Source: Brugia malayi
Taxonomy: Eukaryota > Nematoda > Chromadorea > Rhabditida > Onchocercidae
DNA: 64,000 nt
Assembly: GCF_000002995.4 (NCBI RefSeq)
Contig: NW_025062476.1
Span: forward strand, 3,839,001-3,903,000
Reading direction: 5' to 3'
In this document: in pieces, positions 50,180-62,067 of the stretch
How the letters are laid out: each line of letters starts with the position of its first letter
Position numbering within the stretch: the stretch's first letter is position 1
The notes under the pieces: model-generated
Database searches by the model: none
What the model saw: the letters and a program-made list of their open reading frames with translations, nothing else
What the model was told of the DNA's origin: nothing
Translations under genes and position numbers: made by a program

Positions 50180-50181
50180 AG
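50180..50181 (+). promoter_or_regulatory. Candidate spliced-leader acceptor of the collagen gene
   Basis: TAATTTCAG ends four bases before the ATG at 50186; typical of SL1 trans-splicing. This also argues against the upstream in-frame ATG at 50153. Confidence 0.6.
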
Positions 50182-50185
50182 TATT

Positions 50186-52377
50186 ATGAAAAGAGCACAT
50201 TTTTGGGTTTGTATTTTATCAGTTGCTAGTCTACTAGTAATCATCGCATCGCTGATAACATGTGCAATGCTATTTCATGATGTTAATGCTTTATACTATG
50301 AAATACTCGATGGTATGGATGAATTTAAGGTAATAATAATAATAAATTTTTAATCCGAAAAAAAAAAACTAATGTATTTTATTCAGTAAATAATTTTTTG
50401 TATTTTATTCAGTAAATAATTTTTTTTTTCAATAAATATTTCTAAGTAATCTTAATATTTATTAAAGTAATTACCTTAATAAATAATCAAATTTATTAAG
50501 AAAATTTGGCCTGAAATGCTAATATTTTGAAATGGTCTTCCTAACAGAGCGCATTGAATTGAAAACATAAATGCTTATTTATTTGCAATTATTCCATAAT
50601 TATTTTCTGATAATTAAATTTTATAAAAAAAAAGAACGAATAAAATGTTTCGTTTCATTAGTAATATGAAATTTTAACATATTTCATTTAATTATTCACA
50701 GTACATAATTTATATTAACTTAAGTAATTTTATTTTTTAATTATTGCACTATTAGCTTAAAAATTTAAAAGTTTAACATATTTTAGACAATAGCAAATGA
50801 TGCATGGTTGGAAATGATGAAATATCGTGCGGTAAAAAATAAAAGAAATGTAGATAGTACCTCAAAGTTAACATTATCGGAGCTATTTAGATCGAAACGA
50901 ATCTATCGACAAGCATATGATAATCACATTAAGCGATCACAATGTGGTAAGAAAATTTCTAAGTTTTATATTTATTGTAAAATTTAATTTTAAATTATTT
51001 TAGAAAGAATAACTTTTGTTGATTGATGATAATATTCCTTATAGCATGTTCATCACAACCAAATAATTGTCCATCTGGTCCACAAGGTCCACCTGGAATA
51101 CCTGGCACTCCAGGAAGTAAGTTTATTTGTTGATTAAAATGAATGCTATATTGTAAGACATTGTTTACACAATTAAAAATTTATAAAAGTTTAAAAAAAA
51201 TTTTTACTTTAAAAAAAGTATTGAAAGTGTTAAATAATAAATAAATAATATAATAATAAACTATACTACAAAGTTAACAGTTTTGAAAAGTACGAATAAT
51301 GATTGATGTTCACACACAGTGTTTTATAATTTCAGTTGATGGACAACCTGGTCTACCAGGTAAACCTGGAGTAAATGGTACTGCTATTCTGTTTGACTTG
51401 GAACTGGATGAATATACAACTTGCATCGAATGTCCAGCGGGACCTGAAGGACCACCTGGTGAACCAGGGCCAATGGGTGAAGAAGGTCCACCAGGAATAC
51501 CTGGTCAACCGGGTCCTGATGGTAATCCTGCCATGGCTGGAGAAAGAGGACCAATTGGTGAGCAAGGTTTACCTGGTAAGTGTTAAAGATCTGATATTTT
51601 TGTAACTTCATTTGAGTAGCAAGATAATTTACAGTCAAAATATTCAGGTCCACCTGGACCAATTGGACCACCTGGAAAAATGGGTGAATCAATGCTGGTC
51701 ATGTACGGCACACCAGGACCAAAGGGACCACCCGGACCTGAAGGATCAATAGGTCCTTCTGGAGAAGACGGTGAACCAGGACTAGAAGGAGATAGGGGTT
51801 TAGCAGGAGAGCAGGGACCTCCTGGTACATCAGGACCACCAGGACAAGAAGGACCACCAGGAGAGGTTGGTTTTATTTCATTCAATTTTTATTAGCTAGC
51901 TTCAATGATTGTCTTTCATTAATTTAAAAAAAAAATTAACTTGAGGAACGCTATTTGATAATAAATCTTAAAAAAATCATTTAGTAGTAATAAATAAAAC
52001 GATAAAAATAATTATCATAAATTATTTATGAATTGAATAATTTTTCATGACTAGTAATAATAACTGGATAATACTTGTAGCCCGGTGAGCCAGGAACACC
52101 AGGTGTTGACGCTGCGTACTGTCCTTGTCCTCAGCGTACTTCTTACGTTTACGTTGAATCAGCTGAACCATCATCAAAGCCACATAGTTTTAAAGAGGCA
52201 GAAGTATATACACCGGATGAAGCTGAATTATTACCATCTGATGAATATTTTCATACATTATTGCAACCAGATCACACGTACGTCCGATATAAAAATTCAC
52301 GACGTAATCGACATTTACTCAATAAAGTTACACGGAAGAAAACAGTTTCAAACAGGAAATCGAAGAAAACGAGTTAA
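50186..52377 (+). CDS. Cuticle collagen with long basic C-terminal tail
   Basis: Six exons, 50186-50329, 50787-50946, 51045-51116, 51336-51575, 51648-51865 and 52081-52377, join in phase to 376 residues. Residues 1-48 hold the nematode cuticle-collagen N-terminal domain with a membrane/signal helix ([19 protein letters not shown]). RSKR at 83-86 fits the furin/BLI-4 processing site. A Cys cluster (Cys101, 103, 109) precedes Gly-X-Y repeats starting near 112. These are broken by an acidic non-repeat insert with a CIEC motif (about 140-162) and again by GESMLVMYG. The repeats end in [10 protein letters not shown] (Cys292, Cys294), a standard cuticle-collagen ending. A tail of about 81 residues follows, acidic first and then strongly basic ([15 protein letters not shown]). 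It is an extracellular cuticle structural protein. The start at 50186 is chosen because a TTTCAG acceptor lies four bases before it. Confidence 0.95.
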
Positions 52378-53289
52378 ACTAATAAATTTTAATCAAATGA
52401 ATCATTTCTGTAATAAATCAGTGAATATTTCAGTAAAATGCAGAAATAAAGTTTATTGTTTGTTTACTTTAAATAAATCAAAAATTCAAAAATTAGCAAA
52501 ATAAAATTTTAAAGTTAAAACTTTGATGAAATCTTATTATCAGTCAGTTAACTGTACATATTATTATTAATGCATATATTGTTTATAAGCAATGAAGATA
52601 AAATACTATTATTCATAAGCATAAACTCTAAACTTAATTTTAACTTAATTACTGAAATCACATAATTATGGAACATAATAATATTTTTCTTTTAAGTTAT
52701 ATAATTTTCGGTAAATCAAATAAGCCAAAATATTAGCTAAGTTGTCATTAACGTTCTGTTATTTCATATACTTAAATGCGTTTAAATTTTAAATTTCATA
52801 TTTTTTCTCCTTATTTTTTTAACTTAATAATATTATGAAGCTTAGAGAGCTTTTTTTTAAAGTTTTTTTAAAATGATCAAAGCCGTATTTAATTTTATTC
52901 CGGATCTGGTTGAAGATAAAAGCATTGATAATGTATGTTTACATCAAATCTCAAAAAATATTATTTCCATATTATTACTCAACATTAAATTAGCCACTTT
53001 CATTTATTCTTACATTATTAAAAAATATAACATAGGATTTTTTTTATAAAATATTCATTTAAACTTTTTTATAAAATCTTCTTTTTATTTTTTATTTCAT
53101 AAAATATTCATTAAAATTAGTATTTCTTTAGCAAGAATTTACATATTTAAATTTAATTTAATTTCATATAGAATGTTTTTTTTTTTTACATCAAATAAAT
53201 ACATAATAAAATAAAAGCAATTGACCACAAAACGGTTGTTGCTAAGTTTGAAATCAGGAAATAAATAAATAAAAAAGTGACGAATTACA
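52378..53289. other. Intergenic, 3' UTR of collagen, no gene seen
   Basis: AT-rich; AATAAA at about 52445 is a plausible poly(A) signal for the collagen. Nothing else recognised. Confidence 0.5.
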
Positions 53290-56200
53290 ATGACAAGTTC
53301 CGAATCTATGCAAGATCGATTAGGCAAAACGTACGTACACGTATGTCACGTATTTTACACTCAGTTTATTGCTACATCAAATATAAAATATAAAAAACTG
53401 AAGAAAGTTTTCCTAAAATTTACTTATCACTTTATCTTTTTTTCAATTAAATCTTATAGGAAAGTAACAGCAGCATTTTTCAAAAAATTAGGTGAAAAAT
53501 TAAGAAATTATCAGCGATATCAGAAACCAATCCAACTTTCCGGGCAATCAATCACTCATTCTTCTTCGCTTGATTTGGTACTTTTTCATTTTAATTTTAA
53601 ATTAAAACTTAATGATAAATTAACCATCAAATAAAGCTTAATTTTTCTGTTACTAACGTTAACAATATGATTATCTATGTAATTTATCATTGCGATATAA
53701 TTTAAAAGTCAATAAAAATTTTTTCAAAATTCTGAATAATTTAAATTTACGAATGTTTTCAATTTGAACTATTCTGAACTTCTTTCAAAAAAAAAAGATG
53801 AGTTTTTCTTATTTATTTCAATCTTTATTGCTATTTAAGCATTTAATTTAATTTAGAATGAACTAAATTTTTTTCCGAAAATTACAGCGAATGAATTTTT
53901 TAATTTTTTTATTTCTGTATTTAACAAATTTGCATTGTTTAGAATAGTAATATTAGACGTTCGATGGAACCGATAGCACCGGAAGAAATACAAAGTACTG
54001 AAAAAAATTTCGCTCAGCAAATTGCTGAAGAAAAATCAAATTTGAAAGAAAAAAAGCAACAAATTCAAAAGGACAATAGAAAAGATAGGAATGGAAGAAA
54101 GAAGAAATTAGAAGATAATAAAAAAGTTTGGTTTTTGTATATTATTAATTAAATTTAAAATTAAATTAAATTTGATCATTTCATAGATAGTAAGGTAACT
54201 ATTTATAGATGAAAAATCAAAGTAAACAAGAAAATAATGAATTAATTGAGAAGAAGAAAAAGACGAAAAAAAGGTATAAAATGTTATAATTTTAGTTTTA
54301 TCCATTTTAAAACTTTATCTTTTTTTTTTTCTTTTTACTTATTTCACCAAATATTAAATTATATATTTTCCATTATTTCATTACTCTTTAATTTTGCAAG
54401 TAGTATGATAAAAAACTTTTAGAAAAGACTAATTAAAATTAAATTTAAACAGATGTCTAAAAAAAGAAGGTTAAAATTAAACGCTAGTATTAATTTCAAT
54501 TTTCATTAATTTAGAAATATTTTTGCAGCATCTGAGCATTAGATGTGCATTTATTCTTTTTCATTGAATTGTTTTTTTCTTTTAAAATATATCTATAATA
54601 ATTGGAAATGGATTACGTCAATTCGAAATTAAATTTCAATCACATTTTAAAATTTGTTTTACCAATTATTTGTGCTTGCCCAGACTTATGGGCCTAGGCT
54701 TACCACGGCTTACCACGGTATTCTATTTTGTATTTATTCAGCTTCGCTTGATTATTTTTTCTTTTAAACATAAAAAAAAAGTAAAATAAAAATAAAATTA
54801 ATTGGATTAAATTTCCTTACCAATTCAATTGCAGTACTCTTAACTTTCTTTACAATTTCTACTATTATATCTAAGTAATCTTAAAAAGTAAAGGTAATTC
54901 TTAAAAAGTAAAGTTTGAATTATCTTTGAATTATCTTTACTTAAAAAATAAAGACAATTCAAACAGTCGTCCATATTCAATTACGGCATGTGTTATTGAT
55001 GGCGAAATTTTAAATTAAAAAAAAAAATTAAAACATACAAAATACAAAAAAAAAGAAAACGAAATTCCTAAAAAGGATTTTCAATTACAAATTAATTTTG
55101 AATACCAAAACATTTCAATTATTTAAAATTTTTAGTTCTGTAAATGCACAATAATTTAAATATCTTAGAATTGCAAGATAAAAAAGCAATCAAATTTGAT
55201 TAATTGTATTTTTGAATGATTCCGCTTTGTTTGTAATGTAATTTTCAGGAAATCAATGAGTTCCGAGAATATTTCACTTAAACGCGAAGATAATTCTAAA
55301 TGTTTGGTATGATTTTTTACATAAATATAAATTTAAATATAAATATAAGTATAAATACAAAAAGATTTTATCGATAAAATGCGCCATCTGATATAACGAA
55401 GCATTTCTAAGCAAAAAAAATGAAATAAGACAATGTGATCATAGCTAAACAAACAAATTTTTATTACTGCAAGATTCAATCGATGAAATATTAATTTAAA
55501 AAAATTCACATCGACTGACTACAATGAAATATTTACTCAAATATTTTTAAAAAGAAATTTTGTGCTCAAAATTAAGAAATTACTTCCTTCCTTAACTGCT
55601 TGTATTATTAATAGTAATAAGGCTTTTTAATGGATAATTGAAAATATCAATGAACACATTTTCTTGCTTTTTTTTTCAGACTGAACAATCAAAACGGTAA
55701 GTTTACGATGGTTTGTTGTAACTAAATTAAATTAGAAATTAAAATAAAATAAGAAAAAAGAGAGAGAATAAAATTTATTAAATTTAGTTTCTTTTATTGG
55801 CATATTTTCTTTCTTATTTAAAATAAGTTAGAATGAATAATAATAGATCAAAATCAATGTTACATACTCTAAGATAGAAGCAAGAAAGAAAGCTCAAATT
55901 AATTAATGAAATGATTCATTCATAACTCTAATTAGTATCAATTTTAGTTCGAATTCAGCAACGACTATCAGCAAACAGTCACAAAGTGATGAACAGAGTT
56001 TGACTGAAAGTATTTCAAGCTCAAAATCGTTAAAATCAAGCACAAAATCAATCAGTCAATTTGATGATGGCATAAAAACTAATTTTAACCTTGGCAACAA
56101 TAACATATTATCTATTTTAAAATCCAGGAGTGATCCGGTTTGTTTTTATTTTTAAATATATTATCCACTTGAAATCCAGGAATGATCCGGTTTGTTTTTA

Positions 56201-57420
56201 TTTTTAAATATATTATCCATTTAAAATCCAGGAGTGATCCGGTTTGTTTTTATTTAAACATATCATCCATTTAAAATCCGGGAATGATCCGGTTTGTTTT
56301 TATTTTTAAATATATTATCCATTTAAAATCCAGGAATGATCTGGTTTGTTTTTATTTTTAAAATTCTATTTTGCATTTTTTTTTTTAACTTTTATTGATG
56401 ATATATAATTGTTTTATAATTTTTTTATTGAAAAAAATAAATAAATAAAAGGATAGAAATAAATAAATAAAAGGTAAAGAAGTAAATTATTCTATGCTAA
56501 ATGGATAAAACTTATTCAGAAATGCTTACAATAATTTTTAGCTTTTGAATAGAAAAACAAATTTAGTTAATAATTTTTTGTATCTAAAAAAAATAAAAGC
56601 AACGAATACTTTGGATGAAACTTATTCGAAAAAAGCAAGAACGAATTCAAATGAATAAAATTTGAAATTTTTAAATCTGAATTTTGCAATTATTATTATC
56701 ATTTTTTTTTTTTTCTAAAACGAATTTTCTTATTCGCAATTGTAGAAAAATATTAGAGCTATAAAATTAAAGCATTTAAACTTTAAAAAAAAAAATTTGT
56801 CTGTTAAGCTATAATCAAATGCATTATATTTGGATAGTATAAAGTAGACTGTTTAAAATATGAAATTAAATTGAATTTTAGATTATATTAAACATTCTTA
56901 AATCGTTTTGAATTTTTTTTTTCGAGTTCATATATAAATTCAAATATTTTGAAACTTTTTCATTAACTCTATGTTTTACTGCCTGTTCAATTTGACATTG
57001 ATTCTTGTCATCTCTTAATGTAATTTTTCATTCGACAATCCTTTTGACAAAATTTACAAATTTATTTTATTGTTTATTTGTAATATGCAATTAAATCTTT
57101 ACAAACCTAAATTTTTACTTTGAAATGCGATAATTATTGACTTATAGAATCAAATTTTCACTTTAAGAGTGGTAATCTACTAAATTATGTTAAAGTTACT
57201 TATTATTAACAATTATTTATGAGTCAAAGATTAAAAATTTAACTTTTTAATAGCATTATTTGTAATTTGCAAAATTAAATTACCATTTTAGGATGCAATT
57301 ATTTATGATTTGCAAAATCCAAATGGCTGTAAAATACATTTGGAAAAAATGGCTAATCGAGCGATGTTATTATCAGTGGATGATACTGGCAAACGTCTTT
57401 ATATTAGCTGCAATTTCTAA
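53290..57420 (+). CDS. Lys/Ser-rich protein of unknown function
   Basis: Eight exons, 53290-53330, 53460-53577, 53943-54125, 54209-54273, 55249-55306, 55680-55696, 55948-56137 and 57292-57420, all with GT-AG sites, join in phase to 266 residues. There is no signal peptide or membrane segment. Residues 1-50 are moderately basic (AAFFKKLGEKLRNYQRYQ). Residues about 65-140 form a Lys/Glu/Gln-rich, probably helical or coiled-coil stretch (AEEKSNLKEKKQQIQKDN). Residues about 150-210 are Ser/Thr/Gln-rich and probably disordered. The last 45 residues (DAIIYDLQNPNGCKIHLEKM...) look folded. I do not recognise the family; nuclear or cytoskeletal roles are only guesses. Exon 6 is just 17 bases. The donor of exon 7 lies in the first unit of a 52-bp tandem array. 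Phase agreement over eight exons is the main support. Confidence 0.66.
54699..54719. repeat. 11-bp direct repeat beside a small hairpin
   Basis: GCTTACCACGGCTTACCACGG, a GC-rich island in intron 4 of the Lys/Ser-rich gene. Just left of it GCCCAGACTTATGGGC can fold into a short hairpin. No RNA gene identified. Confidence 0.45.
56106..56365. repeat. 52-bp tandem array copying an exon/intron junction
   Basis: Five copies of a unit about 52 bp long (repeat starts near 56121, 56173, 56225, 56275, 56327; spacing 52, 52, 50, 52). The unit contains the last roughly 33 bases of exon 7 of the Lys/Ser-rich gene, the donor CCG|GTTTGT, and about 19 intron bases. Each copy keeps a GT donor and an upstream CCAG or CCGG. 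Confidence 0.9.
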
Positions 57421-59809
57421 AAGAAAAGAAAAAATTGAATTTTCGATTAGTTGAATATTAAATATTAAATTTAATTAAATATTGAAAGAACACTGCAAAA
57501 TTATGGATAATAATTCAGAAAATTTTTCTATAATATGAATTTTGCATTGAAACTAAGTTATAAACTCAATGGCTTAGATTTAATAATTCAGGTGAATAAT
57601 TAAAATTAATTTTAATAATTTTAGCTAAATATATGAAATGTTAACATTGAGGTGAAAATCCTCGTTATCAGTAAAATATTATATATCACAATGTTTATGA
57701 AAAATTATTAATTATATGAAACAATAAGATTCAAGATTGTAAAACATGAAAAATTGAAATGAAAACTAGAAAATAAATGATTAAAGTTATTTGTTCGAAA
57801 ATTTTTGTGAAATTATTGTTTGCCGTATTCTTTTTTTTATTCTCAACAAAATTATTATTAAACATTTCTGCAGGCTAATTTATAATATTTATGCTTTCTT
57901 CATTAAATAATTTTTTTATCATTTATCAGTAGTCAATGTTAAGAAATTAATTTGGAAATACATTATTTATAGTATTGCTTATCTGAAATACTATTTCAAT
58001 TATTGAATAAATGAATTAATCTAAGTTTTATTTTAATTTAAGGCAAAAGAAAATGTTTTGTTGTATAGTTGATTTATTGCAAAAACAAAAAAGAGACTTA
58101 ATCTGTTCTCCAATTAATTTTTTTTTTTTCATCAATTGATAAATTTGGATGTAATGAAAGTTCCATATAAGACAAAGTGAAAGGTCAGAAGTCCAGCATG
58201 AATTGGGGGTTGATATTGGAATAAATTATTTAATCGGAATTGAATTAATTCATAACTTACGAGATCTTTGATGTTTGTAGCTGTAACTCAATCCAAAAAA
58301 TTTTTTAATCATGTTGATAATGAATATATATAGACATATTACGCTTCATTAGCAACTAAATTTACTCAAAAAAAAATTTTTTTTTGTAGCAAGAAAATCG
58401 AATTAACTAAACTAAAACATTCGAAATGATTTATTTCACTTGCCGATCTATCCTTTTTTAACTCGAATTCCGAACTAAAATTTCTGTTAATAATTAATTA
58501 AGTAAAAATTTTAACAAATTATTCATTTATTCATCTACCCTCATTTTGCAGAAAATTATAGCGTAATCCTCCCTAATTGAAAATTTAATATTTAAAGAAA
58601 GATTTTACAAAAACAGCATTCAACAGTTACCTTCTTTTTTGCAAATTTTGTTCTTCCTCACCTGAAATTGCTGAAATTTACCTCGTTTGTGTTTCTTTTT
58701 TGGTCATATGCTGCTTTTGCTTGGTACTAAGTTTGTACATTCAGAAATTAATAAATAATTTCTTATATATTATCACTGGACTTTTGAAATTTTATTAAAA
58801 AACGTTCAGAAGATATGACTGCACTTATACTCTAATTTTTATTACCACATATTTATTTCAATTAATATATAATAAAATACAGTGAATCTAGATTACTTTA
58901 TGTCAGATTATTAAAATTTACAGATGAGAATTACTTTTGCCATTGAGTTAGCACAGTAATTAATAATCATCTAAGCAATTGATAACAGATCTGAGAATGA
59001 ACTATGTCATTTCTCGTCAGTTTTATTTAAATCTTCAATTACTAAGTCATCGCAAAATCTTCTAAAACATTCCATATTAAATAACTCAAGCTCACATTGA
59101 TTGGGATTATATATTTCCCTCAAAAATTTTAATTCAGTTTCTCAAAACCTTTATTAGCCAGTGACTGCATCAAAAATTATTAAACTTGTCCCAAACCACC
59201 GCCTTCCAATTCAACCGATGCACTGAAGTGATAAACATTTTCAACAATGTACTACATTGCTCAACAAGAGAATATTGTTGATAATGCTTTTGAGCGATAT
59301 AATAAAACCAAAAGTAATCAGCGGCTCGAAATAAATCATATCGTGTAAAAAAATTCAAAAAGACTACCCATGACCATTGATTAATCTATTTATCAATTCT
59401 TCATTTTCAATAAGATGAAAGAATTGAAAAAAAAAATTAAATATATAAAAGTATACGATTCTTTATGAGTGAATCTGTTATATTAACAGCTAACTAATAA
59501 GGCCGAGAAGATAGCTAACGTCCGAAACTTTCATAATAAAATAATTCTAGTTGCAATATGACGCGCTGAAAAAGAAAACAATGCCAATAAACATAAGCTT
59601 AGAACATTATTTACAGAAGCAGATAAATTTCAGGATGGAAAATTTCAAAAAGAAATAAACAATAGAAGGTTCATTCAAAAATAACTACCAAAATGCAATC
59701 ACAAAAAAAAAAAAAAAAAAAAAAAAAAAAACATCAAATTACACCAACCCAGCTAAGCAATTAATTATAGCCAATTAATAAACAACGTTACTGAATAAAT
59801 CATAAAATA
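57421..59809. other. Intergenic, no gene seen
   Basis: AT-rich sequence between convergent genes, with a 29-base A run (59703-59731). The minus frame at 59170-59358 has no support. Confidence 0.6.
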
Positions 59810-62051
59810 CTAAATAGATTTCGAAAGTTTTGCCACAACTTTTGGAGCTACAGTGGCATTAAGTTGCTTCATATTTTCTATTCCAGCATCATCTTCCTTC
59901 TTTTTAATATTTTCGCTGTTTTCGTCCAACTTCTCCATTTTGATCTGAGATACTTTTTCTTCATTTGACGCCGTTAAATTGTTCACCACAGAACTAACTT
60001 CCAAACGTGCATGTGAATGCTCAATATTTTGAACTTGTTGATGTAACAGGTGAAAATTCTCGGTCTCAAGTTTGCTTGGTAAGGATGCGTCGAAATAATA
60101 CTCTTTAAAGCCAACTGCAACTAATGAATGCAACAGCAAAACGATAAGTATTGTTCCCAAAGCAATCTGGAAAAAACTGATTTCTCGCAACATTTTTGAA
60201 ACTAAAATTGAAATCAAGAAACTCGACCTTTAGCTTATCAGAAACTCAATCAAACGTAACATAATTTATCCAGTAATTATACCATTAGAGTAAACAGAAA
60301 ATGACCGATATTAAATTTAATACAATTTTTCGGACCAAATATTTTACTTACTGCTTTATTGTGATCATTTTTAATGGCAGGCCATATACTGTTTGCAAGC
60401 ACTGAACCACTTACTGCAACTGATAAAATTATAAGCAGCCAACGAAACCACTGTGCTTGTAAAACCCAGAGAATCTGAAAGACATCGACAAGGAAAATTC
60501 AAGACACTGTTGATTTCTGTTATAATATTCTTGAAACTGGAAAAGAAATAGCAGTTGCTACCATGTTCTAATAAAACAATTCAGACAGATGGTACTAATG
60601 TCGCAGATAGCATTAGTTTATATTTGCCCATAACAACATTTAAGTAAATGATTAGTAGAAAAGCACCATCACCAAAAAATAGTGTTGGAAAATCGATGAA
60701 TATGTTTGAAACTGTTGGATATAATTACAGTGAGAAATCGCAAATGATTGCAAACAAATAATGGTAAAATAATTCTAATACTTTATACTTCCATCAAAAA
60801 TTAGATATCCAAGATGGTTTTTATACAAACCGATACAGGAACAAAGACTGATAGACTGTAGCCATAAGCGCAAAGTATATCCAAATATGAATATTGCAAA
60901 TATGATTTGCGATACCAAAACAAGGAATAAAGAATGAATGGTACCAATACGACATAGCAAAAAATAATTGTTGAAGCACCAGTAACTAAAAATTAAAAAT
61001 TATTGATGATCCCAAACAGTAAGTATGAAATATTTCGGATCTGGCTATTAAATTTCCAAGATTCTCACCTAATCTAAAGTCACTTCCATATTGATAACCT
61101 GTACTAGCGCCTGATGTTTGAATATATTTTGCAAGATTACCGCAAATAGCTGTAGAAAATACCAAAGTAACGGATATCCAGAAGGGCCCTGAAAACAGCT
61201 ATAAAAATGTAGAAAAGTATTGAAACATAGCTAACTGAATAAATATAATGTACCCCATAAATCTGGAAGCGGTTGGATGTGATCAGTGATAAAATTTGAC
61301 CCAAATTGTGGAAACATACTGTACAAAATTCTTGACAATACCTAAAAAAATAGCAAACAAAAGAAAAGAAAAATAGAAATAAATGCAGCGCTTTCTTTGA
61401 AGATTCTATACAAGATAACTCTACCAGATGCTACTTAAAATTAAAAGCAAGAAATCAGATCCGGAACACAAACTTGATCAGTGTCAACATCAAAGTACTG
61501 CTGATAAAATTCGAATGAAAAAAAATTCTTGTTTTCTCTTGTATTATTTCGACTACTTGTTCCACCAGAAGTGAACAGCTGTAAAAATCATTAGAAAAAA
61601 TAAACCTCAAACTATATTTTCACTAAATTTTGCACTAACGACATACAAACAAAGGGGAAATTTTTAACAAAAACGCTTCCTAACAATCCAATTGATTTGT
61701 TTCTAACAATATAAACGCTGAATGCAAATAATGTCAGATCTTTTAAAAGAATCAAATTACTCGAATGATAAATCAAAAATTGAGACAGATAGATTCTCGG
61801 TGACTAATCTGCATATGGCAGAATTTTAACAATTTTTGTAACACTATACAATCTTGATAGTCTATATCACTTACATAGGACTGATCTCCAAGTTCACCCG
61901 GAGGTCGAGGATCATTATTTGGATTAACCGTGCTTGGTCCAAAATCTGCAATAGCACTCTGTTCAGTTGCATCAACATCAAAAATGGAATATTCATTTTC
62001 TTCATATCCATGAAAAGAAAGAAACCTACCTTGAAACTGTAAATTATTCAT
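59810..62051 (-). CDS. YIPF1/YIPF2-type Yip1-domain Golgi membrane protein
   Basis: Eight exons, 62051-62030, 61945-61875, 61578-61474, 61341-61254, 61188-61069, 60985-60831, 60474-60352 and 60166-59810, join in phase to 346 residues. The N-terminal MNNLQFQDFG resembles the DDLQFEEFG start of YIPF1. FEFYQQYFDVDTDQ and PDLWGPFWISVTLVF are hallmark Yip1-domain segments. Five hydrophobic helices lie about at residues 96-112, 137-160, 171-190, 196-214 and 229-250 (IALGTILIVLLLHSLVAVGF). Known for the family: Golgi/TGN multispanning proteins that bind Rab GTPases and act in vesicle traffic and glycosylation. The C-terminal tail after helix 5 is about 90 residues, hydrophilic and Lys/Glu-rich, longer than I expect for YIPF1. 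The first intron (61946-62029, 84 nt) is also open in frame, so a longer form starting the same way is possible. Confidence 0.92.
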
Positions 62052-62065
62052 ATGATCTGCTATAA

Positions 62066-62067
62066 CT
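62066..62067 (-). promoter_or_regulatory. Candidate spliced-leader acceptor of the YIPF-type gene
   Basis: On the minus strand TAGTTTCAG ends 14 bases before the ATG at 62051; this argues that the frame extending upstream to 62102 is not the start. Confidence 0.55.

Noticed and set aside
51384..51885. Minus-strand and alternate-frame collagen-like open frames
   Set aside because: Shadows of the Gly-X-Y coding exons; the Pro/Gly-rich minus translation is the complement of the repeat codons.
52085..52504. 139-codon plus frame overlapping the last collagen exon
   Set aside because: Out of frame with the collagen exon whose join and stop are well supported.
54670..54725. Possible tRNA or small RNA at a GC-rich island
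   Set aside because: A short hairpin and an 11-bp repeat are present, but no cloverleaf or T-arm can be traced.
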